A stretch of DNA of 64,000 nt from Vagococcus penaei (GTDB lineage: Bacteria; Bacillota; Bacilli; Lactobacillales; Vagococcaceae): the NCBI RefSeq assembly GCF_001998885.1, contig NZ_CP019609.1, positions 1,972,001-2,036,000 on the forward strand, given 5' to 3'. Within the stretch, counting starts at the first letter, position 1; each line of letters opens with the position of its first letter. The translations under genes and the position numbers were made by a program. Of this stretch, positions 56,401 to 64,000 are shown in pieces. The notes beneath the pieces were generated by a model. The model was not told the origin of the DNA and did no database searches. It saw only the letters and a list, made by a program, of their open reading frames with translations.

Positions 56401-56968
56401 GGTTCTGTTGCAAAGTTTAAAATGAAAAAAGTATTTTACTTAATTGTTTCAACACTATGCTGGAATTCCTAATAATTGATTGATTTCATGAATCACTGAA
56501 AAGCCAAAGAGATTTCCGTCTTTTCGGCTTTTTTGTATAGAGAATGTATCGATTCAATACCTTTAATCGTAGTTGAGGCGGTCCTTATGGACTGATATAG
56601 CTTGTGTCTTTTCTTTACTGGACGATGATCAGTTTCAATAATATTATTCAAATATTTACTCGTTCGATGTTCTGTCTTGGTAAATAAATTTTCTGATTTA
56701 AGTCGATTAAACGCACAGCTTAATGAGGGAGATTTGTCCGTTATAAGAGCTCTCGGTTCTCCAACCTATTTAATTAATCGCTTAAAGAAAGAGTAAGTAG
56801 ATTGACTATCATGATTTTTTCACAGCCACATATCTAAAGTTAGTCCTGAAGAATATATCGTACGGTATAAATAATGCCACGTTCCTTTGACTTTAATATA
56901 GGTTTCATCCATTCTCCAAGAATCACCAACAAATTTATTTCTTTTCTTCCATAAGTAAAACAATATAT
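56401..56968 (-). mobile_element. IS6-family insertion sequence remnant (3' part)
   Basis: The left end GGTTCTGTTGCAAAGTTT (56401-56418) is the typical IS6-family terminal repeat (IS26/IS1216 type). The minus strand reads KKRNKFVGDSWRMDETYIKVKG (about 56890-56955), then LITDKSPSL, then IIETDHRPVKKR and SIRTASTTIKGIE, the second half of an IS6 DDE transposase. Stop codons replace residues after DMWL and after KRLIK. The 5' half and second terminal repeat are missing. Homology fades near 56968, just before the fructokinase gene. It fills most of a 741-base gap. Confidence 0.82.
56424..56968 (-). pseudogene. IS6-family transposase fragment
   Basis: This transposase lacks its N-terminal helix-turn-helix. 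The first catalytic Asp is in RMDETYIKVKG, the second Asp in LITDKSP, and the region that should carry the catalytic Glu follows HRPVKKR. In-frame stops (after DMWL and RLIK) show it is dead. Confidence 0.75.
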
Positions 56969-57024
56969 GATACTATTTAGGTATAAATTGAAGTATAAAA
57001 AATGATTGAAATGAGGAATAGCAA

Positions 57025-57900
57025 ATGATTTTTGGCGCAATTGAAGCGGGTGGAACTAAGTTTGTTTGTGCAGTAAGTGATGAGAATTTACAAATTTTGG
57101 AACGCTCCAGTATACCGACAACGACACCAGAAAAAACTATGACGAAAGTAATTGAGTTCTTTTCTAAATATGATGTTGATGCCATTGGGATTGGGTCATT
57201 TGGCCCAATCGATGTTAATCCAACGTCAGCTACTTATGGCTATATTACTAAAACACCGAAAGTCGCTTGGCAAAATTATCCATTTTTAGCTGAGATGAAG
57301 AAACATTTTGATGTTCCTTATGGTTGGACAACTGATGTAAATGCTGCGGCCTATGGTGAAATTAAAAAAGGCGTTGCCTTTGGTAGTAATAGTTGTATCT
57401 ATATTACTGTTGGGACAGGAATTGGTGCTGGAATTGTTGTAGATAATCAAGTGATTCATGGTTTTGGACATCCAGAGGCAGGTCATATTTTAGTTAGACG
57501 TCATTCAGATGACCAGTTTGAAGGCAATTGCCCTTTTCATCATGACTGTTTAGAAGGGATGGCTGCAGGTCCTGCAATTGAAAAACGTTTTGAAAAAAAA
57601 GCTCAAGAGTTAGGCGAAGACCATAAAGCATGGGAATTGGAGGCTTATTATTTAGCGCAAGCGTTGGTTAACTATACACTAACCGTTTCACCAGATAAAA
57701 TTATTTTTGGTGGTGGCGTAATGAAACAAACACAACTCTTCCCTTTGATTTATCAAGAATTTGATCGATTAATGAATGACTATGTGGAGACACCATTATT
57801 AGAGGAATACATTGTTCCTTGTCAATTAGGTGATAATGCCGGTATTACAGGGTGTTTATTATTAGCGATTGACGCTTTAGAGAAAAAACTACAAAATTAA
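57025..57900 (+). CDS. scrK: ROK family fructokinase
   Basis: This is an ATP-dependent sugar kinase of 291 residues, probably fructokinase. The N-terminal phosphate loop is GAIEAGGTKFVCAV (about 4-17). ITVGTGIGAGIV is the second ATP-binding segment, and the ROK zinc motif is GHILVRRH with CPFHHDCLEG, including His and three Cys-type ligands. GPAIEKRF and IIFGGGVM are typical of ScrK. GAGGAATAG precedes ATG 57025. No sucrose operon partner lies adjacent, so it is a stand-alone gene followed by a terminator. Confidence 0.9.
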   Translation: MIFGAIEAGGTKFVCAVSDENLQILERSSIPTTTPEKTMTKVIEFFSKYDVDAIGIGSFGPIDVNPTSATYGYITKTPKVAWQNYPFLAEMKKHFDVPYGWTTDVNAAAYGEIKKGVAFGSNSCIYITVGTGIGAGIVVDNQVIHGFGHPEAGHILVRRHSDDQFEGNCPFHHDCLEGMAAGPAIEKRFEKKAQELGEDHKAWELEAYYLAQALVNYTLTVSPDKIIFGGGVMKQTQLFPLIYQEFDRLMNDYVETPLLEEYIVPCQLGDNAGITGCLLLAIDALEKKLQN

Positions 57901-57923
57901 GCATAAAAGTAGCTTAAATAATG

Positions 57924-57958
57924 ACTTACTAGGTATAATTAACTTAGTAAGTTTTTTT
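57924..57958 (+). terminator. Terminator after scrK
   Basis: ACTTACTA / TAGTAAGT with seven T. Confidence 0.82.
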
Positions 57959-58010
57959 GTTATGAAAAATGTGAAAAGATGAAAAAATTCTATGAAGGCA
58001 TTACAAGTAC

Positions 58011-58039
58011 TTTCACCTTTTTGTGTTTTGTATTATAAT
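58011..58039 (+). promoter_or_regulatory. Promoter of fructose-bisphosphate aldolase gene
   Basis: TTTCAC (58011-58016), 17 bases, perfect TATAAT (58034-58039), 40 bases before the ATG. Confidence 0.6.
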
Positions 58040-58078
58040 GTAGCTAGTTGTGATTATGATAACAAAGGAGAGGTAAGA

Positions 58079-58975
58079 ATGATTGACGCACAAAAAATCG
58101 AACGAATGAAACATGGTAAAGGGTTTATTGCAGCACTCGACCAAAGTGGTGGAAGCACACCAAAAGCCTTGAAGGCATATGGTATTCCGGAAAATACTTA
58201 TCAAACTGAAGAAGAAATGTTTGACATTGTGCATGATATGCGCAAACGTGTAATCACAAGTCCCCAGTTTACCTCAGAGCATATTATAGGTGCCATTATT
58301 TTTGAAGGGACAATGAAACGAAAAGTCGGTGAATTATACACAGCAGACTATTTATGGGATAAAAAACATATTTTACCATTTTTAAAAATTGATAAAGGTT
58401 TAGCATTAGAAAATGACGGCGTTCAGTTGATGAAAGATATTCCGAATTTGGATGATATTTTAGCTGAAGCGAATAATTATCATATTTTTGGAACGAAACA
58501 ACGCTCATTTATTTCTAAAGCAAATGAACATGGCATTAAAGATGTAGTCGACCAACAGATTACTTTAGCTAAAAAAGTATTTGCTGCTAATTTAATTCCA
58601 ACACTTGAACCAGAAATTGATATTCATAGCCCGCAAAAAGGTGAAGCAGAAGTCATTCTTAAAAAGTATCTTTTAGAAGAACTAGATAAATTAGACGATA
58701 ATACTCTAGTTATGGTGAAATTAAGTTTACCAAATGTTCCTGATTTTTATAAAGAATTAATTGATCATCCAAAAGTTTTACGTGTATTAGCTTTGTCTGG
58801 TGGCTATAAACGATCTGAAGCAGATAAAAAATTAGCTCAAAATCATGGCATGATTGCTAGTTTTTCACGTGCTTTATTAGAGGATTTGACGTACCAAGAG
58901 ACTGATTTTGAATTTGAGACTAATTTACGTTTTGAAATACAAGAAATTTATGGAGCGTCAGTTGCTGAAGATTAA
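58079..58975 (+). CDS. fda: Class I fructose-1,6-bisphosphate aldolase
   Basis: This enzyme cleaves fructose 1,6-bisphosphate to two triose phosphates by a Schiff base. The 298-residue product resembles the bacterial class I type (FdaB). GFIAALDQSGGSTPKAL (about 15-31) is the N-terminal signature, and the Schiff-base Lys is near 213 in LVMVKLSLP. RVLALSGGYKRSEA binds phosphate. ATG 58079 follows AAAGGAGAGG; the frame is open from 57992, but that region holds the promoter. A class II enzyme may also exist elsewhere. Confidence 0.93.
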   Translation: MIDAQKIERMKHGKGFIAALDQSGGSTPKALKAYGIPENTYQTEEEMFDIVHDMRKRVITSPQFTSEHIIGAIIFEGTMKRKVGELYTADYLWDKKHILPFLKIDKGLALENDGVQLMKDIPNLDDILAEANNYHIFGTKQRSFISKANEHGIKDVVDQQITLAKKVFAANLIPTLEPEIDIHSPQKGEAEVILKKYLLEELDKLDDNTLVMVKLSLPNVPDFYKELIDHPKVLRVLALSGGYKRSEADKKLAQNHGMIASFSRALLEDLTYQETDFEFETNLRFEIQEIYGASVAED

Positions 58976-58986
58976 TTAATAGTGAG

Positions 58987-59031
58987 AGATTACAAAGTCG
59001 CCATTAGGTAGGAGACTTTGTAATCTTTTCT
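58987..59031 (+). terminator. Terminator after fda
   Basis: AGATTACAAAGTC / GACTTTGTAATCT with TTTT. Confidence 0.85.
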
Positions 59032-59144
59032 TTGTCATTATGATGAAAAATTTGATACATTATATCTATTAAAGCGTAGTGTTCTATTGATGTTACTAGA
59101 TGTAATAGAATAGAATATTATGGGGTAAAGGATGCGAACAGTAG

Positions 59145-59831
59145 ATGGTAAAAACTTTAGTTATTGTCGGACATCCCAATGCGGATAATTCCGGCATGCA
59201 ACAATTTTTTAAAGAGAGTGTACAAAATTTTTTTGATGTCACTTATTACTATGTGGAACCTGAATTGACTAGTGAGTCGATTATAGAAGCACGACAATTA
59301 CTTGCTACACATCAGCGAATTGTTTTTCAATTTCCAGTTTATTGGTATAGTATGCCTGGACAGTTAAAAATTTGGTTGGATGAGGTGCTAGAAACTCAGG
59401 CTAGCCAAACTAGTTTATCAGGAAAAGAGTTAGGTTTAGTTGTTAATTTTGGTGTGGCGGAAAAGGGGTTTCAAGCGGGTGCAAAAGAGCGCTTTACAGT
59501 GTCGGAGTTATTTCGTCCTTTTGAAGCAATGACACATAAACTTGGTATGACGTATTTACCGATTTTAAGCATCTTCCAATTTTATTATTTAACCGAGTTG
59601 GAACAACAAAAGTTAGCTGTTCGGTATCAAGAATACCTGACAAAAGAAAATAATACGTCATTCTTAACAAAGGAACGTTGGATGCTTGAGCGACTAAATT
59701 ACTTTCTGACAAAAGAAACGCATAGTGAACGATACCAGAAAATACAAATTGTTTTAGACCAAATGAATGAGAATCGTGACTTACTAACTTCACTAGAAGA
59801 GTCTTTAGATTGGTTAAAAGAAGGTGAGTAG
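59145..59831 (+). CDS. NAD(P)H quinone oxidoreductase, flavodoxin-like fold
   Basis: This is a 228-residue protein of the NQO/KefF/MdaB superfamily. The phosphate-binding start is VIVGHPNADNSGMQQ, and the flavin loop is VFQFPVYWYSMPGQLKIWLDEV (about 63-84, given as context). VVNFGVAEKGFQ follows. The C-terminal 60 residues are extra helices (about 165-228). AAAGGA lies 12 bases before ATG 59145. It is followed directly by a 58-aa gene whose start abuts its stop. Substrate is likely quinones. Confidence 0.83.
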   Translation: MVKTLVIVGHPNADNSGMQQFFKESVQNFFDVTYYYVEPELTSESIIEARQLLATHQRIVFQFPVYWYSMPGQLKIWLDEVLETQASQTSLSGKELGLVVNFGVAEKGFQAGAKERFTVSELFRPFEAMTHKLGMTYLPILSIFQFYYLTELEQQKLAVRYQEYLTKENNTSFLTKERWMLERLNYFLTKETHSERYQKIQIVLDQMNENRDLLTSLEESLDWLKEGE

Positions 59832-60008
59832 ATGGAAGAAAAAGATTGGCTATTAGGTGAAGTCGATGATTTGATTACTAGTAGTCGTTCCTATATTGAA
59901 AAAGCGACTTTTTTAGAGTTAAAAGAAATTATTATTGAGCAATATCAGCGTATTGAGCAAGCTAATGCAGAATTGGATGGAACTTTGTGGAGTCCAAAAA
60001 ATTGGTAA
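59832..60008 (+). CDS. 58-residue protein of unknown function
   Basis: This short frame starts one base after the quinone reductase stop and has GAAGGTGAG 5 bases upstream. The product begins MEEKDWLLGEVDDLIT, is predicted helical, strongly acidic with regular Leu/Ile spacing (FLELKEIIIEQYQRIEQAN), and ends LDGTLWSPKNW. It has no signal or membrane span. I recognise no family. The tight coupling suggests a partner or regulator of the reductase; this is inference. Confidence 0.7.
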   Translation: MEEKDWLLGEVDDLITSSRSYIEKATFLELKEIIIEQYQRIEQANAELDGTLWSPKNW

Positions 60009-60077
60009 TCTTCCCTGTTTTTTTAGATTAAATATAGTATACTGAAGTGTAATGAGAAAAAAGTGATAGGTGGAAAT

Positions 60078-60668
60078 ATGAACATGAAAAGAAACATGTT
60101 ACTCATCATTATGAGTTTGCTTTTTTTGACAGCTTGTACAAATCAAAAGCAAGCTAATCAATCCACGACGGATACTTCGATGAAAACAGCAGAAAGTGCT
60201 GCTAGAGAGACCACATCAATTAAAAAAAGACAGTACGTTGTCAATAATATGCTAATTGGACAATCTAAAATCAGTTTTAATAATCAAGACTTTGCTCAAT
60301 TATCAGATGGGAAATTTACCAAATCAGTTCTTTGGGGGACTTTTCGTAGTGATAAATATCCTAATATTAGCTTGCAATTAAATGCTGCTGATAAAGAGCA
60401 AAAAATTTACGGGGATATTAACGGCTATGAGTTAGAAGATATTGATTGGGATGTTGCTTCTCCAGTACAGTATGTTAATGTTATGGAAGAAGCCCTGCAG
60501 TTTTCTAAAGACAAAAAAGCCTTACTTTATAAGGCGAGAACGGGTGATATCATCTTTTCAGTTGCTTTTTTTAGTGATAGTGAATTGACTAGTCAAGAAA
60601 TCCTAGCCCTAAAAAAAATCTCAAAAAGTATTAGTATTGAATATGTGGGTGATACCTTAACAGAATAA
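60078..60668 (+). CDS. Lipoprotein of unknown function
   Basis: This 196-residue protein has a type II signal peptide: basic MKRN, a hydrophobic core, and the lipobox LTAC (Cys at about 20 from the start at 60078). A Ser/Thr/Gln-rich linker follows. The mature domain (about 60-196) is soluble and mixed alpha/beta by appearance. No known motif is seen. ATG 60078 and 60084 are both possible after TAGGTGG. It is a single gene with a TATACT box about 40 bases upstream and a strong terminator. Confidence 0.8.
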   Translation: MNMKRNMLLIIMSLLFLTACTNQKQANQSTTDTSMKTAESAARETTSIKKRQYVVNNMLIGQSKISFNNQDFAQLSDGKFTKSVLWGTFRSDKYPNISLQLNAADKEQKIYGDINGYELEDIDWDVASPVQYVNVMEEALQFSKDKKALLYKARTGDIIFSVAFFSDSELTSQEILALKKISKSISIEYVGDTLTE

Positions 60669-60720
60669 ACACAGCAAGCAAATTGTCTAATAACATTTTG
60701 CTTGCTGTGTTTATTTTATT
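60668..60720 (+). terminator. Terminator after lipoprotein gene
   Basis: AACACAGCAAGCAAA / TTTGCTTGCTGTGTT with a T-rich tail. Confidence 0.88.
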
Positions 60721-60759
60721 TGTGACAGAGAAAGATAAATTATGTTATCTTTTGTCACA
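60721..60759. promoter_or_regulatory. Long imperfect inverted repeat upstream of ABC operon
   Basis: TGTGACA-GAG-AAAGATAA (60721-60738) is mirrored by TTATCTTT-TGTCACA (60745-60759) around a 6-base centre. It is not followed by T, so it is not a terminator. A smaller repeat, GTAGT and ACTAC, lies at 60773-60788. Both sit 50-117 bases before the ABC ATPase start and look like operator sites. Confidence 0.5.
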
Positions 60760-60837
60760 TGACTGTTACTTTGTAGTAATAAAACTACTTTATGATGGTA
60801 AAGGAGTTTGTTTACAAATTAGAAAGGAATTAACGCT

Positions 60838-61713
60838 ATGGGAATTCAGTTGAAAGATATGTCAAAATCAGTTGATGGTTTACTGGTTTTAAATGACATT
60901 AACCTCACGCTAAAAGACCAAACTATTTACGGATTAATTGGTCAAAATAATTCTGGCAAAACAACATTGCTTAGAGTACTAGCAAATCTAAGGTATCCTT
61001 CTGAGGGATATGTTGAAATTGATAGTGAAGATATTTTTGAACAACCGAAAGTTATGTCAAAAGTTTATTTTCAATCACAGGATGCTATTTATCCGAAACA
61101 TGCAACTTTAAAAAAAATTATGAAATGGATGAATGATTTTTATGCTTCCTTTCAAATCGATAGCTGTCGTGCCTTGCTATTTAAATATGCTCTAAAAGAT
61201 ACACAACGTTTTGCTCAGCTCTCTATCCAAGAGCAGATGATTTTTAGATGTTGTTTAGCTTGTAGTATTGACACAGACTATCTATTACTTGACGACCCTA
61301 CATTTGCTTTGGACCCAAGTACCCAAAATGCTTTGTTTCAGGACATACTTGCTAGTTATCAAAGATACCCTAAAACAATTGTGCTATCGACGCATTCAAT
61401 TATTGAGATTGAACGTTTAGTAGACCGTATTATTATCATTGAAGATGGCCAGGTTATCGTTGAAGATGCGGTTAAGGAATTAACTGATCATGTCTACGTA
61501 GTGGAAGGAACCGAACGCGAGATGCGTGATTTTTTAAAACAACGCAATGTTTTAGGACAAGACTATCTAAATGGCAATATTCGTGCGTATACTCGTTTAA
61601 CCACTGAAGAATTGACTAAAGCAACCCATTTATCAGTGAAATCAATGAACTTACAAGAACTATTTATTCAATTGACACGTAACCCGTTCCAAGAAAGTGG
61701 GGTTAGCCTTTAA
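60838..61713 (+). CDS. ABC transporter ATP-binding protein with atypical motifs
   Basis: This 291-residue protein resembles YtrB-type ATPases. Walker A is normal (GQNNSGKTT, 35-43). The signature is LSIQEQ (128-133) rather than LSGGQ, and Walker B is LLLDDP (149-154) with Asp153 where the catalytic Glu is usual. The D-loop ALDP and switch His186 (STHS) are normal. After residue 215 there is a C-terminal extension. AAAGGAA precedes the ATG. Its stop overlaps the permease start. A GntR regulator, common beside YtrB, is absent. Confidence 0.85.
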   Translation: MGIQLKDMSKSVDGLLVLNDINLTLKDQTIYGLIGQNNSGKTTLLRVLANLRYPSEGYVEIDSEDIFEQPKVMSKVYFQSQDAIYPKHATLKKIMKWMNDFYASFQIDSCRALLFKYALKDTQRFAQLSIQEQMIFRCCLACSIDTDYLLLDDPTFALDPSTQNALFQDILASYQRYPKTIVLSTHSIIEIERLVDRIIIIEDGQVIVEDAVKELTDHVYVVEGTEREMRDFLKQRNVLGQDYLNGNIRAYTRLTTEELTKATHLSVKSMNLQELFIQLTRNPFQESGVSL

Positions 61714-62471
61714 TGAGAAAAAAATTTAGTGTTTTATCTCAAACGCTTGTTTATTACCTTAAAATATTTGTTTTATTTTTAGGATTATTTGTTTTGGGGT
61801 ATGGTTTATCATATATATCAAAAACAAGGCTATCTATTGAGTGGGAAATGCCCAATATCACTTATTGCCTCTATATTTATTTAATTATCTTAACGTGGCT
61901 ATTCGTGATGCGACAAGTAACGTTTTATAGTTATCATTCTATTTCAAGAGGTACGATTATCAAGCAAATTATAAGTGCCCAAATTATCAGTTCATTGATT
62001 TTTAGTCTAAGTTTTTTTGCTTTGACTGAAGCAGTCCAGTGGTTAAAACTATCTGCTTACATCAATTTAGGTAGTGATAGTCACAGTATTTATGTCACAC
62101 CTTTAAGTTTAGGGCCAATTGTTAGTCCGATCTTAGTCGGTTTATTGTTAATGGAGTGCTTATTTTTAGCGATGCTGTTTGCTAATACTTTAGCCATTAT
62201 TGGATATTCTTGGAAATTTAAAAAATTAATCATTGTTCTAAGTATTTTATTAGGACTTATCATTCTTATATTAGTAAGTGTTCCATATTGGCCAGCAATG
62301 ATGAAATCATATGTCTTGTTTATTATTAGTCTAATTGTAGGGACAGGACAAAATATGGTGCCAGCAGTAGTCATTCCGTTTGGGTTAATGTTTTTAATTA
62401 TCCTTGGTTTGATTATCTATAATTTACATGCTATCAAAAAAATTCAAATTAATAAAATGGCTATTTTTTAG
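61713..62471 (+). CDS. ABC transporter membrane protein (putative permease)
   Basis: This 252-residue hydrophobic protein has about six spans (about 12-32, 48-68, 85-105, 135-160, 168-190 and 200-240). It belongs to no family that I can name. It overlaps the ATPase gene by one base (TAATG) and is surely its partner. The length and topology suit ABC-2-type permeases. Substrate is unknown. Confidence 0.75.
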   Translation: MRKKFSVLSQTLVYYLKIFVLFLGLFVLGYGLSYISKTRLSIEWEMPNITYCLYIYLIILTWLFVMRQVTFYSYHSISRGTIIKQIISAQIISSLIFSLSFFALTEAVQWLKLSAYINLGSDSHSIYVTPLSLGPIVSPILVGLLLMECLFLAMLFANTLAIIGYSWKFKKLIIVLSILLGLIILILVSVPYWPAMMKSYVLFIISLIVGTGQNMVPAVVIPFGLMFLIILGLIIYNLHAIKKIQINKMAIF

Positions 62472-62482
62472 TTTATCACCCA

Positions 62483-62519
62483 GCAGTATTGAGTTGATTC
62501 TCAATACTGCTTTTTTATG
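62483..62519 (+). terminator. Terminator of the ABC operon
   Basis: GCAGTATTGAG / CTCAATACTGC with six T. Confidence 0.9.
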
Positions 62520-62633
62520 TAAAAAGACTAACAGACTATCATAGTTGATAAATGATTGTGTTAAACTAAGTAATGGGGTTTCGAAAAAAAATATGCTAAT
62601 ATAGAAACTAAATTAAGATAAAGGTTGACGTTT

Positions 62634-64000
62634 ATGACAAAAAAAATTCACTTTATTCATACAAATGACATTCATTCACATTTTGAGAGATGGCCTAAAA
62701 TTAGACGAATGATTCAAGAACAAAAAATTGCCGCAAAAAGTAGTGGAATCGATTGCATTACAGTCGATGTTGGCGATTTTATGGATCGCAACCATCCATT
62801 GACTGAATCGACACATGGTCGAGCCAATGTTCGCCTAATGAATCAAGCACATTACGATGCCGTAACTATTGGTAACAATGAAGGAATTACTAATAGTTAT
62901 CAGCAACTTAATGCATTATATGATAGAAAGAACTTTCCGGTTATTTTAAGTAATTTGCTAGACTCAAAATCATTAGTGACACCCAAATGGGCTGAAAGTT
63001 ACCGTATTATCACAACTGAGAGTGGCTTACGCATAGGTTTAATTGGTTTGACTGCACCAATGGAGCTAACTTATCAGACATATGGTTGGACCTTAGTAGA
63101 TATTAAAGACGTTTTAGATTCGCTACTACCATTATTGCGGCCGCAAGTGGATTGTTTAATTTTGTTATCGCATCTTGGTTTGCCCGATGACAAGTTAATT
63201 GCTGAAAACTATCCGATGATTGATATTATTTTTGGATCACATACGCATCATTTACTAGAAAATGGTTTGATTTGGAATGATGTCATGTTAGTTGCAGCAG
63301 GTCGCTTTGGTGAATATGTTGGTTTAGTTGAAGTAACGTATCCCGATTCTAATAAACAAGAGATAAGTGCTGTAACCTACTGTGTAGATGATTTGCCTAA
63401 TGTCGCATCCGATTTAGAAGAAGTTGAGATGTTACAGCAGTTGGGTATAGATAATCTAACCAATCAAGTCATAACACAGTTACCTAAGACGCTATATCGG
63501 GAAAATACATTAATCGATTGTACATTAAAAGCAATGAAAGAGGCTGGAAATTCATCAATTGCCTTGATTAATTCTGGTTTGTTTTTAAAAGATTTAAAAA
63601 AAGGGCCAGTAACAGCATTAGATTTACATCAATGCTTACCACATCCGATGAATTTAATTAGTGTTCGCTTGATGGGATCAGATTTAATACGATTAATGAA
63701 AGAAATTGAGAAAAATAGAGCCTTTCTTCGTAATTTTCCAATTATTGGACTGAAATTTCGTGGTAAGGTTTTTGGAGAAATGTGTTATGATGGAATTAAC
63801 TATGACCATGTATCTAAACAAGTTACCCATGAAGGCAAACAGATTCAATTAGATAAAGTGTATCAGCTAGTAACAGTTGATCACATCATGTTTGTCCCAT
63901 TTTTTCCGACAATTGAAATCGCGGGAAATGTCAAATTAATTGGTTCTGACTTTTTAAGAAATGTTTTAGGGGACTATTTAAGTCGAGTGAATAGTTTAAA
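62634..64000 (+). CDS. 5'-nucleotidase family metallophosphatase (YunD-like), 3' truncated by window
   Basis: The frame opens at ATG 62634 and stays open to the window end (455 codons). N-terminal metallophosphatase motifs are HTNDIHSHF (about 7-15), VDVGDFMDRNHP, TIGNNEG, LLSHLGLPDD and FGSHTHH, giving the two-metal site. The C-terminal 5'-nucleotidase domain has begun (about 280 onward). There is no signal peptide, so it is cytosolic, as in Bacillus YunD. It likely dephosphorylates nucleotides or sugar-nucleotides. AAAGG lies about 8-12 bases upstream. Confidence 0.9.
   Translation, partial: MTKKIHFIHTNDIHSHFERWPKIRRMIQEQKIAAKSSGIDCITVDVGDFMDRNHPLTESTHGRANVRLMNQAHYDAVTIGNNEGITNSYQQLNALYDRKNFPVILSNLLDSKSLVTPKWAESYRIITTESGLRIGLIGLTAPMELTYQTYGWTLVDIKDVLDSLLPLLRPQVDCLILLSHLGLPDDKLIAENYPMIDIIFGSHTHHLLENGLIWNDVMLVAAGRFGEYVGLVEVTYPDSNKQEISAVTYCVDDLPNVASDLEEVEMLQQLGIDNLTNQVITQLPKTLYRENTLIDCTLKAMKEAGNSSIALINSGLFLKDLKKGPVTALDLHQCLPHPMNLISVRLMGSDLIRLMKEIEKNRAFLRNFPIIGLKFRGKVFGEMCYDGINYDHVSKQVTHEGKQIQLDKVYQLVTVDHIMFVPFFPTIEIAGNVKLIGSDFLRNVLGDYLSRVNSL

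Noticed and set aside
56840-57040. 66-codon minus-strand frame before scrK
   Set aside because: It reads the IS6 transposase remnant in the wrong frame; the correct frame gives GDSWRMDETYIKVKG.
57991-58006. Possible catabolite (cre) site before fda
   Set aside because: The sequence ATGAAGGCATTACA departs from the consensus at key positions, including the central CG.
1-64000. CRISPR arrays, prophage, defence islands, tRNA or rRNA genes
   Set aside because: No regular spaced repeats, phage structural genes, nuclease clusters or tRNA-like sequences were found on reading both strands.

Overview
The window is a low-GC Firmicute chromosome segment of the order Lactobacillales, most likely family Enterococcaceae (Enterococcus or Vagococcus). 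The evidence is the end of a dcw cluster in the order divIB-ftsA-ftsZ-ylmE-sepF-ylmG-ylmH-divIVA-ileS, a T-box leader on ileS, RexB/RexA rather than a Walker-A-bearing AddB, class B RNase P RNA, recU-pbp1A next to gpsB, and strong AGGAGG ribosome binding sites. The genus cannot be fixed by eye. Nearly everything is housekeeping DNA in short operons separated by hairpin-plus-T terminators; no prophage, CRISPR array, rRNA or tRNA was seen.

Layout. 1-6272: tail of divIB, then ftsA, ftsZ, ylmE, sepF, ylmG, ylmH and divIVA, the division and Z-ring anchoring set. 6277-9335: Ile T-box and ileS. 9396-13328: zwf, acyl-ACP thioesterase, and an amino-acid permease broken by two frameshifts and lacking a normal start codon. 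13486-23714: signal peptidase I, the RexB-RexA helicase-nuclease, a DUF975 membrane protein, a probable small structured RNA with its own promoter and terminator, and DNA polymerase IV. 23754-25645: xpaC-telA on the minus strand. 25819-27872: nudF, a 70-aa membrane protein, mtnN and pncA, a nucleotide and NAD salvage group. 28024-31144: a MacA/MacB-type ABC exporter. 31198-33135: YeiH-type permease divergent from a LysR regulator. 33188-38290: ywlG, a 2-hydroxyacid dehydrogenase, a lactonase, an orphan glucitol IIA-like protein with an AI-2E family transporter, and an azoreductase.

38481-45650: tdk, prfA-prmC-sua5-glyA, upp and dnaD-nth, a translation/one-carbon/pyrimidine salvage block. 45653-47059: a decayed but end-to-end complete IS3-family (IS150 subgroup) element with a 3-bp target duplication. 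47088-53717: pbp1A-recU, gpsB, rnpB, a THUMP rRNA methyltransferase and an M32 carboxypeptidase. 53997-56283: crtN-crtM, which should give a yellow C30 carotenoid. 56401-56968: truncated IS6-family remnant. 57025-58975: ROK fructokinase and class I fructose-bisphosphate aldolase. 59145-62471: quinone reductase, a 58-aa protein, an orphan lipoprotein, and a two-gene ABC transporter whose ATPase has atypical motifs. 62634 to the end: a 5'-nucleotidase-family metallophosphatase cut by the window edge.

No clear new multi-gene defence or metabolic system is visible. The best leads are the candidate small RNA upstream of dinB, the glucitol IIA-like protein without its phosphorylatable histidine beside an AI-2E transporter, the ABC ATPase with a changed signature and catalytic residue behind a long inverted repeat, and the 58-aa protein coupled to a quinone reductase.
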